DNA from: Hymenobacter cyanobacteriorum
Lineage (GTDB): Bacteria; Bacteroidota; Bacteroidia; Cytophagales; Hymenobacteraceae
Length of the DNA stretch: 64,000 nt
Reading direction: 5' to 3'
Assembly: GCF_022631375.1 (NCBI RefSeq)
Contig: NZ_JALBGC010000002.1
Span: 558,001-622,000, forward strand
The notes under the pieces were generated by a model. It was given only the letters and a program-made list of their open reading frames with translations, did no database searches and was not told the DNA's origin. Shown here one piece after another: positions 55,273 through 63,940 of the stretch; the first letter of the stretch is position 1; each line of letters opens with the position of its first letter. The translations under genes were made by a program, and so were the position numbers.

Positions 55273-56259
55273 TTACCACGTGTAGTGCACCAGCGGCCGG
55301 ATGCGGCGGTCGTACACTTCGCGCACGGCCTGCATCTGTTCGGGCGAAAGCGCCGGTAGCTCCGCCGCTTTCAGGTTCGCCAGAATCTGCTCGGGGCTGG
55401 AGGCGCCGGGGATGACGCAGCTTACTTCGTCGAACATCAGAATCCAGCGCAGGGCCTGGGCGGCCAGCGGAGCCTGGGGGCCCAGGGCTTCCTGCAATTC
55501 GGCCACGGCTTCGAGGCCGGTATTGTAGTCGACGCCGGCAAAAGTTTCGCCTTTGTCAAACGCTTCGCCGTGACGATTGAAGGCGCGGTGGTCGTCGGGG
55601 GCGAAGTGGGTCTGGGGCGAGAACTTGCCCGTGAGCAGGCCGCTGGCCAGCGGCACCCGCACAATCAGGCCAATGTCGCGCCGGGCGGCCTCCTTAAAAA
55701 ACAGCTCCGGCGGGCGCTGCCGGAACATGTTGAAGATGACCTGCACGGTCGTCACATTAGGGAATTCGATGGCTTTCAGGCCTTCCTCCACTTTCTCGAT
55801 GCTCACGCCGAGGTGCTGGATTTTGCCTTCCTCCCGCAGCCGGTCGAACAGCTCAAAAATTTCGGGGCGATAATACACTTCGGTCGGCGGGCAATGCAGC
55901 TGCACGAGGTCGAGGGTTTCGAGCTGCATGTTGCGCAGGCTGTCTTCCACGAACTGGCGCAGGGCGGCAGGCTGGTAGGCATCGGCCGTGTGGGGCTGCA
56001 GGCGGCGGCCGCATTTGGTGGCCACAAAAATTTGCTCGGAGCGCGAACGCACCAGCCGACCCACGGCTTTTTCGCTTTCGCCGTCGCCGTACACGTCGGC
56101 CGTGTCGATGAAATTGATGCCGGCATCAACGGCGGCGTTCAGAATTTTATCAGCGTTTTCGTGGCTGAAGGGCTCGCCCCAGCGGCCGCCCACCTGCCAG
56201 GTGCCGAGGCTGATTTCAGAGATGGAAAATCCGGTTTTGCCGAGTTTGCGGTAATTCAT
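55273..56259 (-). CDS. Aldo/keto reductase
   Basis: A 328-residue TIM-barrel NADPH oxidoreductase. The catalytic tetrad is readable: Asp in NFIDTADVYG with Tyr, Lys in IFVATKCG, and His in LVQLHCPP. The N-terminus MNYRKLGKTGFSISEISLGTW is typical of the YajO/YhdN-like group. The cofactor side CVIPGASSPEQILANL is near the C-terminus. Substrate not assignable. Start at 56259 preferred over a longer frame. Confidence 0.92.
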   Translation of the reverse strand: MNYRKLGKTGFSISEISLGTWQVGGRWGEPFSHENADKILNAAVDAGINFIDTADVYGDGESEKAVGRLVRSRSEQIFVATKCGRRLQPHTADAYQPAALRQFVEDSLRNMQLETLDLVQLHCPPTEVYYRPEIFELFDRLREEGKIQHLGVSIEKVEEGLKAIEFPNVTTVQVIFNMFRQRPPELFFKEAARRDIGLIVRVPLASGLLTGKFSPQTHFAPDDHRAFNRHGEAFDKGETFAGVDYNTGLEAVAELQEALGPQAPLAAQALRWILMFDEVSCVIPGASSPEQILANLKAAELPALSPEQMQAVREVYDRRIRPLVHYTW

Positions 56260-56363
56260 GTGATGGAAGTTGGCGTAATAAAGCAGTAAAATCGTTCTGT
56301 TCCGCAGTTTCCGCTCATTGGGAGTTGCTCCAGAACGTGCGAAGAACGCCCCAATGGAACAAA

Positions 56364-56400
56364 AAAGCCCGCTCATTGGCGCAATGAGCGGGCTTTGAAA
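56364..56400 (-). terminator. Intrinsic terminator of the cyanophycinase gene
   Basis: AAAGCCCGCTCATT pairs with AATGAGCGGGCTTT around a four-base loop, 20-odd bases past the stop at 56421. Confidence 0.85.
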
Positions 56401-56420
56401 AGCAGCAAGGCCGGATTAGT

Positions 56421-57341
56421 TTATTGGGCAGCCGGAATATCGATGGCCACGGTGGGCGCGACGACCGGGGCCAGCACGTCTTTGCTTGGGTAGAATTTCC
56501 GTTCGCGCATGTCGTACACGTTGCCTTTAGCCAGCACGTGCATCGTCACGTTTTCGATGGAAAGCACGGTGCCTTTTTTGGCGGCGGCGGCGTTGTTGTG
56601 CTGAATATTGTGGCCGTCGAGAATGATAACCAGGTTAGAGCCAATGGTTTCGACCAGATTTCCCTCGGTGATGAGCACGCCGGTATCCTCACCCAGGCCA
56701 ATACCGATGAGCTTGGGATATAGCGCCACCGACTCAATGAGGCGGCCAAAGCGGCCACGCTTCACGAAGTGCGAATCGACGATGGCGGCCGGCAGCAGGC
56801 CCAGGCCGACGCCCATTTTCACGGCGCCTTTCAGCAGGGCGTCGGGCACCGACCCGCCACGAATCATGTGCTGCGACATGGCCATGGCCCCGGCGCTGGT
56901 GCCGGCAATTACGAAGTTGGGCTCGGCGTAGTAGCGCTGAATCATGCGGTCGAGAAAGTCGGTTTCGCCGAACATCTCGCGCAGGCGCGACTGGTTGCCG
57001 CCCGAAAACATCACTACGTCGGCGGCCAGCAGGCGCTCGAGGTACTCGGGCTGCCGGGCATCTTCGGGCGTGCGAATGTCCATGATGCCCACGTTCAGGC
57101 AGTTGAGCATGGCGAACGAGCCGGTGTAAATCGGCCCGACTTCTTCCGGAATCATTGAAGCCGTGGTTACGACTTCGATGCGCGGGTCGAGCTTGCCGCT
57201 TTCGAGCACAATGCGCTTCAGAATGCCCAACTCGAAAAAGTTGAGGTAATACTTGCGGCGGGTGCGGGGGTTGGGGTACGTGCCCTTGTCCTCGTTGCCG
57301 CCCACGGCGATGAGCTTGCCAAGTGGGATGATGGTTTTCAA
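56421..57341 (-). CDS. cphB: Cyanophycinase-like peptidase (S51 family)
   Basis: About 306 residues. GKLIAVGGNEDKG near the start, ADVVMFSGGNQSRL, and the nucleophile elbow IAGTSAGAMAMS (Ser139 from this start) are hallmarks of cyanophycinases, which cut cyanophycin to beta-Asp-Arg. The glutamine GGNQ and later DSHFVKRGRFGRL (His, Arg) are kept. No signal peptide is evident, so intracellular. The start is uncertain: the frame extends to a TTG at 57419 without an ATG; I take the TTG at 57341, which gives KTIIPLGKLIAVGG at the N-terminus. No cyanophycin synthetase gene is in the window. Confidence 0.88.
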   Translation of the reverse strand: MKTIIPLGKLIAVGGNEDKGTYPNPRTRRKYYLNFFELGILKRIVLESGKLDPRIEVVTTASMIPEEVGPIYTGSFAMLNCLNVGIMDIRTPEDARQPEYLERLLAADVVMFSGGNQSRLREMFGETDFLDRMIQRYYAEPNFVIAGTSAGAMAMSQHMIRGGSVPDALLKGAVKMGVGLGLLPAAIVDSHFVKRGRFGRLIESVALYPKLIGIGLGEDTGVLITEGNLVETIGSNLVIILDGHNIQHNNAAAAKKGTVLSIENVTMHVLAKGNVYDMRERKFYPSKDVLAPVVAPTVAIDIPAAQ

Positions 57342-57451
57342 CGGAATGCGGATGTTACGAAGTGAAGCGAAACGATTCGAGCCGGCGCGGCCGCCGGGTG
57401 GGAGCGAAGTCCGAGGCAAAGTTCGGGCCGGATGCGGAAACTATCCGCGAA

Positions 57452-59281
57452 CTATTCACGGGCGGGCGGCGCGGCCAGCAGCGCATCGAGCGTGCCGGTA
57501 GCAACCGAATGGTAGTTGGGCCGCGCTTCCTTATAAATAGCCCGCGCCCGCGCCGGGCCATCGGGCGTGGCCAGCAGCGCCCGGTACAGCGGCACCAGAA
57601 ATTTGCGCCGCCCCACGTGCCGCAGAAATTTTTCCACGGCCGCGTCGGCCGGCGCGTAGCCCGCCCGCAGCGTGTGCGGAAACCAAGCGGTGAGAATTTC
57701 GGCGTTGCCGGAATTGGTGAAGCCGAACGCGGCGTCGAGGTCGGCCAGCTCTTCGGCCGAGCGTGTTGCGGGCAGGCCGTGCAGGAAGTGTACCCACTCG
57801 TGGCTACTCCAATTGGCGGTGGCCGGCAGGAGGGAGGCGGCATCCGCGCCGCCCGCCAGCTGGCCGAGCACTTGGTCGACGGCGGCGAAGCGACTTGAAG
57901 TTGCCGCCGGCGCGTTGGACGGCAGGCCGGGGCCGTGCACCCAGGCGGCCAGGTTCAGGCGGGCTTCGAGGCCGGGTTCGGCATCGAGCAGCTCGGCGCG
58001 GAGGTAGTGCAGGAAGCTGGCGGTGTCCATCGCCTGAAAACTGAACCGCGCGAAGTACTCCTTAATAAAGGTATCGAGCCGGGGCCGGCCCACCAGCGAC
58101 TCCAGCGTGAGGAGCAGGGCACACCCTTTCTCGTAGGCAATTTCGGTGAGGCCTTCGTCGGGGTCGCGGCCAGCCAGGTGTAAGTGTAAATGCGTGTCGG
58201 GACTGGTCGCCCCAATCTCCGCGATGGTGTGGTGCAATGCCGCGCCGCCCAGCACCTGGAGCATGTCGGCGTATTCGCGGCCATACAAATGTTCCATGAT
58301 GCGGCGCTCGAAATACACCGTGAAACCTTCGTTTAGCCAGAAATCATCCCACGTTGCATTTGTAACCAAGTTGCCCGACCACGAGTGCGCCAGCTCGTGC
58401 GCCACCAGACTGGTCAGGCTGCGGTCGCCAGCCAGGATGGTAGGAGTTACAAATGTTAATCGGGGGTTTTCCATCCCGCCGAAGGGGAAGGAGGGAGGCA
58501 GCACCAGCAAATCGTAGCGCTCCCAGCGGTAGGGGCCGTACAGCTCTTCGGCCGCCCCCACCATTTTTTCCAGGTCGGCAAACTCGTGGGTGGCCACCGG
58601 CAGCGTGGCCGGCTCAGCGTATATGCCGGTGCGCCCGCTAAGCGGGGAGAAGGCAAGGTCGCCCACGGCCAGCGCCATCAGGTAGGCCGGGATGGGCTGG
58701 GCCATGCGGAAGTGGTACTCGCCGCTCGGACTAAGCTGCTGCGGGTTCTCGGCATTCATCAAAGCCAGCAGATGGGCGGGTACGTGCACCGTGGCTTCGT
58801 AGGTGAAGCGGATGCCGGGCGAGTCCTGACACGGCAGCCAGGTGCGCGCCAGAATAGCCTGCGACTGCGTGAACAGGAAGGGCTGCGTGCCGGCCGTCTG
58901 GGCCGGGGCCAGCCACTGCAGGGCGGCCGCCGTGGGGGCCGTGCGGTAGGCAATGCGGACGGCCGTAGCTCCGGCCGGCAGGGCAATGCGCAGCGCCTGG
59001 CCGAGCACGGCATCGGCAGCATCGAGGGTGAAGGCGGCGGGTGTGGGCTGGCCGGCAGCACCCAGCGCCTCGACCGTTTCGATGGTGAGGTCGCGGGTAT
59101 CGAGCACCAGCTCGGAGCTGCTGCCGGGGTTGGCCAGCTGCCAGGTGGCGGTGCCGGCCAGCATTTTTTGGTCGAAGTCGACGGTAAGATTCAGGGTCAG
59201 GTGGCGCACCCGGGCGGCGCTGCGGCTGGCGTAGCTGTGCGGGTCGAGGGGTTGTGTAGTGGGGAAGGTTGTTTCAGACAT
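57452..59281 (-). CDS. M1-family aminopeptidase
   Basis: A 609-residue zinc aminopeptidase of the leukotriene A4 hydrolase-like group by length. Zinc motif HELAH at 295-299 with the second-shell Glu318 (WLNEGF), and the exopeptidase motif GGMEN at 269-273. N-terminal beta domain about 1-190, catalytic domain about 191-430, helical C-terminal domain to the end. The start at 59281 (MSETTF) gives a cytoplasmic protein; a longer frame from 59326 would add a short hydrophobic stretch (MRKPFLLFLLPISS) that could be a signal, so location is uncertain. Confidence 0.93.
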   Translation of the reverse strand: MSETTFPTTQPLDPHSYASRSAARVRHLTLNLTVDFDQKMLAGTATWQLANPGSSSELVLDTRDLTIETVEALGAAGQPTPAAFTLDAADAVLGQALRIALPAGATAVRIAYRTAPTAAALQWLAPAQTAGTQPFLFTQSQAILARTWLPCQDSPGIRFTYEATVHVPAHLLALMNAENPQQLSPSGEYHFRMAQPIPAYLMALAVGDLAFSPLSGRTGIYAEPATLPVATHEFADLEKMVGAAEELYGPYRWERYDLLVLPPSFPFGGMENPRLTFVTPTILAGDRSLTSLVAHELAHSWSGNLVTNATWDDFWLNEGFTVYFERRIMEHLYGREYADMLQVLGGAALHHTIAEIGATSPDTHLHLHLAGRDPDEGLTEIAYEKGCALLLTLESLVGRPRLDTFIKEYFARFSFQAMDTASFLHYLRAELLDAEPGLEARLNLAAWVHGPGLPSNAPAATSSRFAAVDQVLGQLAGGADAASLLPATANWSSHEWVHFLHGLPATRSAEELADLDAAFGFTNSGNAEILTAWFPHTLRAGYAPADAAVEKFLRHVGRRKFLVPLYRALLATPDGPARARAIYKEARPNYHSVATGTLDALLAAPPARE

Positions 59282-59642
59282 GCGGGAGGAAATCGGCAAA
59301 AGGAAAAGTAGAAACGGTTTTCTCAACGAGGCGCGAAGAGGGTATTGGTAGAACAGCAGCGGAAGGAAGCTACAAAAGTCCGAACACGCGCAGTGCTACT
59401 GGGTAGAGAAGCCGTAGCCGCTGGCGGTGCGGTACCAATAGGAGCAAAACATCCTTTCTATAAAAAACCATACGGAACTGGCACGATTCCGGCGGAGCAG
59501 GCAGTGGCCGATGCCGCGTTGTGGCGTACTTTGCAGCCAGACTGCCCCGGGCAGCCCGGCGCAACCCCGCCCACGGCTTGGCAGTACAACCCCCGCCTGG
59601 GCTACGGCCGAGGCAAGTTTTCCGCCCGCTTTATTTTCCTCA
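59282..59642. other. Divergent intergenic region
   Basis: 361 bases between the M1 peptidase and L,D-transpeptidase genes. Open frames cross it on both strands but none has a convincing start or motif. I see no hairpin, repeat or clear promoter, apart from a GCGTACTTTGC near 59526 that is one base short of a -7 element. Confidence 0.5.
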
Positions 59643-61385
59643 ATGACATTCCTCCTCCGATTTACTTCCCTGCTGTGGCTACTGTTGGCCGCGTTGGGCA
59701 GCACTACCCTCACCGCCTGCGGCTCCGACTCGCAGAAGCAAACCTCCGAGCAGGCGGCCACCGATTCGTCGGTGACGGCCGTGGCCGGGGCCCAGCCCCG
59801 CATGGACAGCACCCAGCTCATCTCGGCCTTCCGGGGCGAGCCGGCTTTCAAGTCCCAGCTGCTGCCTGCCCTTCGTTTCTACCGCGAGCGCAAATTCCAG
59901 CTGGGCTGGTTTAAGAACCACCAGCCCGTGGCGCAGGTCAAGAACCTGCAAGCCATGATGGCTAAAGCTGCGGATGAAGGTCTGAATCCTAAAGACTACC
60001 AGGTTAAGGACATAGCTAAAATGCTGGCCGAGCTGGATAAGGCTCAGAACGACTCAACAAAGCGTAACGCTCTCGAGCGGCAGGTAGATATTGCCCTGAC
60101 CGGAACGTACATGAAGTGGGCCAACGACTACTATCGTGGCGTGGCCAATCCTCGCGATAAGAAGGACTCGTCGTGGCTGGTGAAGCCTAATAAAATCAAG
60201 CTCAACAAGGCACTGACAACTTTTCTGGGGGAGCGCAAAAGCCGCTACAACTACTACGAGTTTGCCCCACTGCACCCCGAATACGACCAGCTGAAGCAGG
60301 CCCTTGCCACCTATCGCGCCCAGGAACGGGCCGGCGGCTGGCCCACGCTGCCCGCCAATACCGTCCTCAAACCCGGCCAGTATTCGCCGGCCGTGGCAGC
60401 CCTGCGCAAGCGCCTGCTCGACAGCGAAGGCGGCGAAGCGGCCACTGCAACGGCTGCCGCCGCGGCCAAGCCCGGCCAGCCGGCCGATGTAGCGGCCCTC
60501 ACTTATGACGCGAAATTAGAGGCCGCCGTGAAAAAATTTCAGGAAGATGCGGGCCTGAAAGCTGACGGTATTGTGCGCGGCGAAACACTGAAACAGCTCA
60601 ACGTTCCCATCGGCACGCGCATCGACCAGCTTATTCTAAACATGGAGCGGTGGCGCTGGCTACCCAAAAAGTTCGAGCCGAACTACCTGCTCGTAAACAT
60701 TCCGGAGTACACGCTGCACGTGATTGAGGACAACAAAGAAGCCTTCAACATGCGCGTTATTGTGGGCAAAGTGCTGCACGAAACGCCGGTGTTCAGCGAC
60801 AAGATGGAGTACGTGGTGTTGGCTCCCTACTGGAACGTACCGTTCAGTATTATCGACAACGAGCTGCGCGATAAGCTCGCCGCCAACCCCAGCTACCTCG
60901 ACCGCCTCGACATGGAAGTGGTGAAAGGCTACGGCCGCAAAGCCACCGTCGTCGACCCCGCCAGCATCGACTGGGCCAACGTGACGCAGGCGACGTTCAA
61001 GTACACGCTGCGCCGCCGCCCGGGCCCCAAAAACGACCTCGGCGACGTGAAGTTTATCTTCCCGAACTCGAACGACATTTACCTGCACGACACGCCCCAC
61101 GACGAGCTGTTCTCGCAAAGCTCGCGTAGCTTCAGCCACGGCTGCGTGCGCCTGTCCGAGCCCATCAAACTAGCCGAATACCTGCTACGCGACCGCCCCG
61201 AGTGGGACCGACAGACTATTCTGGACAGCATTGCCACGCACCGCGAGAAGTACATCACGCTTAAAGAAAAGCTGCCCGTGTACCTGGTGTATTTCACGGC
61301 CTGGGCCGATGCCAGCGGTCACCCGCACTTCCGCGACGATATCTACGGACTCGATAAAAAGCTCGCCCGCGAGTATTTCGACTAG
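59643..61385 (+). CDS. L,D-transpeptidase lipoprotein, YcbB/LdtD-like
   Basis: A 580-residue protein with a lipobox (TLTAC, Cys near 22). Residues about 60-230 are an N-terminal helical region, about 250-330 a peptidoglycan-binding domain (QYSPAVAALRKRLLDS, then DAKLEAAVKKFQEDAGLKADGIVRGETLKQLN), and about 345-545 the YkuD catalytic domain with Cys501 in SFSHGCVRLSEP. It forms 3-3 cross-links in peptidoglycan or attaches proteins to it. This is the large Ldt form with the inserted PG-binding module. Start at 59643 preferred over a longer frame. Confidence 0.9.
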   Translation: MTFLLRFTSLLWLLLAALGSTTLTACGSDSQKQTSEQAATDSSVTAVAGAQPRMDSTQLISAFRGEPAFKSQLLPALRFYRERKFQLGWFKNHQPVAQVKNLQAMMAKAADEGLNPKDYQVKDIAKMLAELDKAQNDSTKRNALERQVDIALTGTYMKWANDYYRGVANPRDKKDSSWLVKPNKIKLNKALTTFLGERKSRYNYYEFAPLHPEYDQLKQALATYRAQERAGGWPTLPANTVLKPGQYSPAVAALRKRLLDSEGGEAATATAAAAAKPGQPADVAALTYDAKLEAAVKKFQEDAGLKADGIVRGETLKQLNVPIGTRIDQLILNMERWRWLPKKFEPNYLLVNIPEYTLHVIEDNKEAFNMRVIVGKVLHETPVFSDKMEYVVLAPYWNVPFSIIDNELRDKLAANPSYLDRLDMEVVKGYGRKATVVDPASIDWANVTQATFKYTLRRRPGPKNDLGDVKFIFPNSNDIYLHDTPHDELFSQSSRSFSHGCVRLSEPIKLAEYLLRDRPEWDRQTILDSIATHREKYITLKEKLPVYLVYFTAWADASGHPHFRDDIYGLDKKLAREYFD

Positions 61386-61422
61386 CTGATTATGCTCTTT
61401 GAGAGCAGTCTTTAAATCTGCG

Positions 61423-61460
61423 AAAAGCCCCGGTAGCCCACAGGCTGCCGGGGCTTTTTT
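61423..61460 (+). terminator. Intrinsic terminator of the L,D-transpeptidase gene
   Basis: AAAAGCCCCGG-TAGCC pairs with GGCTGCCGGGGCTTTT; a T run follows. Confidence 0.9.
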
Positions 61461-61622
61461 GTTAGCACGCATAGCGTTATAAATAGCCACGAGAGCAGAC
61501 GCTAACTAGGCAGGTCAGCATGCGATAGCGCCGGTACAAGCAGGAGTATTTGAATGGGTAAGCACCACAATTTATTATTTTGCCACGACTGATAACTGGC
61601 GTATCCAAGAGGTTAAATGCGG

Positions 61623-61780
61623 CAAATGAGCCGCCTTATTACATTTGTTATTGTGCCAAAGTATTAGTATCATTTGTAAACAAATGGCCTTTTGAATGTA
61701 CGATTTACATTTGTTGATAATAGACTCAAGGCAGTTTCTTGCTGTGATGAGACGTTAAACCATTGCTGACTACATTTGTA
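61623..61780. promoter_or_regulatory. Cluster of CATTTGT motifs upstream of the XRE-type gene
   Basis: The 7-mer CATTTGT or its complement occurs at 61642-61648, 61671-61677, 61680-61686 (complement), 61708-61714 and 61773-61779; a shorter CAAATG is at 61623-61628. The pair at 61671-61686 forms the 16-bp palindrome CATTTGTAAACAAATG. Some copies read TACATTTG and could be promoter -7 elements. The regulator just downstream is the obvious candidate ligand. Confidence 0.55.
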
Positions 61781-61796
61781 ATCTAAAAGTAGCATC

Positions 61797-62630
61797 ATGG
61801 TTGAACGCATCAGGACCTTGTTGGAAAGCCGTCAGCTCACGCCGACGCAGTTTGCCGACCTCATTGGCGTGGCTCGCCCCATCGTGAGCCACATCCTTTC
61901 GGGCCGCAACAAGCCCAGCCTGGAAGTGGTGCAGCGGATTCTGGCCGCTATGCCTGAACTGGCCATGCCTTGGCTACTGAACGGCAGTGGGCCCATGCTA
62001 GCTGCTGCAGGCAATTCAGGACCTGAAATGGTGCCCACTGCCATTGCTCCGGCAGCTTTGGCTCCGGCATCACCCGGTATTCCGGCCCCCCAGAATGCAG
62101 GGGGAACGCCTACAATTGACCCTGTACCACCTAAGCAATCGGCAAATAATCAATACGATGGAACGGTATCCCGGAGAGCGGATGCTTCGACATTGCCAGC
62201 AGGCAGTTTGGGCGAAAAGCGACTGGATAAAGCTGCTGCGCCCGCTGGCCGAGTTGGCAAGCCGGCCCCGTTCAAACCGGCGTCCAAGCTAGTGGCTACG
62301 CCCAAACGGTTTGTTGCCATACCAGTAGCTACAGCCACACCAACTGCTATAAGTGAGCCGGAGACTATGCAGTCGCAAGAGCCATTTGAGCCATCGGTTG
62401 CTGTGCCTCCAGTGAACGTCGTGGCAAGTGAGGTGGTAGCGAATCCCATGCCGGCAGTGCCACATCCAGCTTCCCAAGCGCCCGTTACTGCAGGTGTTGC
62501 ACCCGAAGCAACCAGCAAGGCCCCCGAGAGTGCCATGGCGCAAGCACTGTTTGCCGGAGCTGAAAAGCCTATCCGGCGGATTGTGATTTTCTACCGTGAC
62601 GGTTCTTTTGCCGATTATCAGCCCGAATAA
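61797..62630 (+). CDS. XRE-type helix-turn-helix protein with disordered linker
   Basis: A 277-residue protein. Residues about 1-62 are a Cro/C1-type helix-turn-helix (LTPTQFADLIGVARPIVSHILSGRNKPSLE). Residues about 65-255 are low complexity, rich in Ala, Pro, Thr and Val. The last 20 residues (IRRIVIFYRDGSFADYQPE) form a short strand-turn-strand motif. This layout, a DNA-binding head joined to a tiny C-terminal module by a long flexible linker, is unusual for a repressor. The repeated CATTTGT motifs in front of the gene suggest autoregulation. Confidence 0.82.
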   Translation: MVERIRTLLESRQLTPTQFADLIGVARPIVSHILSGRNKPSLEVVQRILAAMPELAMPWLLNGSGPMLAAAGNSGPEMVPTAIAPAALAPASPGIPAPQNAGGTPTIDPVPPKQSANNQYDGTVSRRADASTLPAGSLGEKRLDKAAAPAGRVGKPAPFKPASKLVATPKRFVAIPVATATPTAISEPETMQSQEPFEPSVAVPPVNVVASEVVANPMPAVPHPASQAPVTAGVAPEATSKAPESAMAQALFAGAEKPIRRIVIFYRDGSFADYQPE

Positions 62631-63640
62631 AGAAGTTGAAACTAGATGCCAGCACGTCTTTTCCTGTACTTGATTGGGGAGACACCAATGGCAACTTAGC
62701 CAGGTAGCCAGCGCTTTGCGTATGGCCCAGGAGGAACACGTGCGGTTCACACAGCCCAAGGCTTTGGGTAAATTCAATGCCCATCGGGGTTTTAAAAAGC
62801 CAAATTGAAAGCCAATTCTTTGGATACTGCAAGTATACATGCTAGCAGTATAATCCAATACCAGGACTGTCTATTAACCAGCTGAGCAGAGGTGCCTTTC
62901 TGTTTATATTGCCTTGCGGCCCGACGCGATAACACAATTTGGCAGTTCTCACTTCGCTCACTTGTACCCAAAAAAAGCTTAGCCCGGGATATAGGTGTGA
63001 TACTACGAAATAGATATATCTTGTTGACCATGATGCTAACTTCTATGGTCAATTACATGAAGTGGAAATTAAGGTCGATTTTATTTTTATAAACACCTGT
63101 TTATCAAAGTTAAATTATAGGCTAACGGAAGTATTGGATTGGGTTGAATGGATGCGTTTTTTACCCCTTGTGGAAAGGTTCAAAACCGGTGGCTTGCTGT
63201 TAAATTTAGCGGTTGTAAAGCTAGTTGTTCGTTGGTGTACAGCCTGTGACTGCTAACTGTATTGACAATTACCCGTAACGATTGGATGCTATTGTTGGAA
63301 GATAATCGCAATTGGGCGTGCTAATAGAGTGAGCGGTTTGTCTGGTTGGAAGCCTGTAGGCGCAGCCTTGTTTTGTTGTATTTACGTTGAGGAAGTACTC
63401 GTCGCTGGATGCGACGTGGAATGAGAGAATTGGCAGGTACGCAAGCTAAAGTTGGGAAGGGCGTTGCCTGAAATGATGAGTAGTAAAAGTGTTTAGTTGT
63501 CAAATGTAAATTACCCGTTCAGCCGCTGGTATCATTAATGGAAGCAGGGTTGCTTTTCTATTACGACTAAAGCTCCAATGGCAGATGTGAGGGTCAGAGT
63601 CGTCTTTGTTCGTTTGACAGCCGTGGGCTACCTTCGTGGC
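62631..63640. other. About 1 kb without a convincing gene
   Basis: AT-rich relative to the rest of the window. Short open frames occur on both strands but none has a start with signal, a motif or the third-position GC of real genes here. I see no long inverted repeat, no tRNA and no tandem array. A further AAATGTAAAT-like motif lies at about 63504. Confidence 0.5.
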
Positions 63641-63826
63641 ATGAAACTGACCCGCACGAATCTTTGGTTGGCCGCCGCAACGGCCATGCTCCTGACGGCC
63701 TCCTGTGCCCAGGCCCCCGATGCCGCCGAGGCTGAGAAAGACCCTTCGGCTGATGCCGCTTACAAGCGTGCCCACCGCGCCGAAGGCTACCGCGAAGCCC
63801 AGCGCTCCAACGTGACCCGCAACTAG
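63641..63826 (+). CDS. Small lipoprotein, hypothetical
   Basis: A 61-residue protein with a signal and lipobox (LLTASC, Cys23). The mature part is about 39 residues, rich in Ala, Glu and Arg (DPSADAAYKRAHRAEGYREA). Probably an outer-membrane or periplasmic lipopeptide. ATG 63641 chosen over the in-frame ATG at 63578 because it opens the signal. TACCTTCG at 63629-63636 with a TTG 20 bases upstream resembles a promoter but is too close to this start to serve it well. Confidence 0.7.
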   Translation: MKLTRTNLWLAAATAMLLTASCAQAPDAAEAEKDPSADAAYKRAHRAEGYREAQRSNVTRN

Positions 63827-63872
63827 AGCACCGAACCGGGTCCCGGATTAGAAACCGGGGGTTCCTAAAAAC

Positions 63873-63909
63873 AAAAAGCCCCTGCCAGATTTTTGGCAGG
63901 GGCTTTTTT
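63873..63909. terminator. Intrinsic bidirectional terminator
   Basis: Perfect 15-bp stem AAAAAGCCCCTGCCA / TGGCAGGGGCTTTTT, six-base loop, T run on both strands. Confidence 0.92.
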
Positions 63910-63940
63910 CGTGTTGGGGTTTCAGTACCGGATAGCCATG

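Noticed and set aside
59345..59914. 189-codon plus-strand frame ahead of the L,D-transpeptidase
   Set aside because: It runs into the transpeptidase gene in another frame, lacks any motif and has no start signal.
63170..63195. tRNA-like T-arm sequence GGTTCAAAACC
   Set aside because: No matching acceptor stem, anticodon stem or CCA-proximal pairing nearby.
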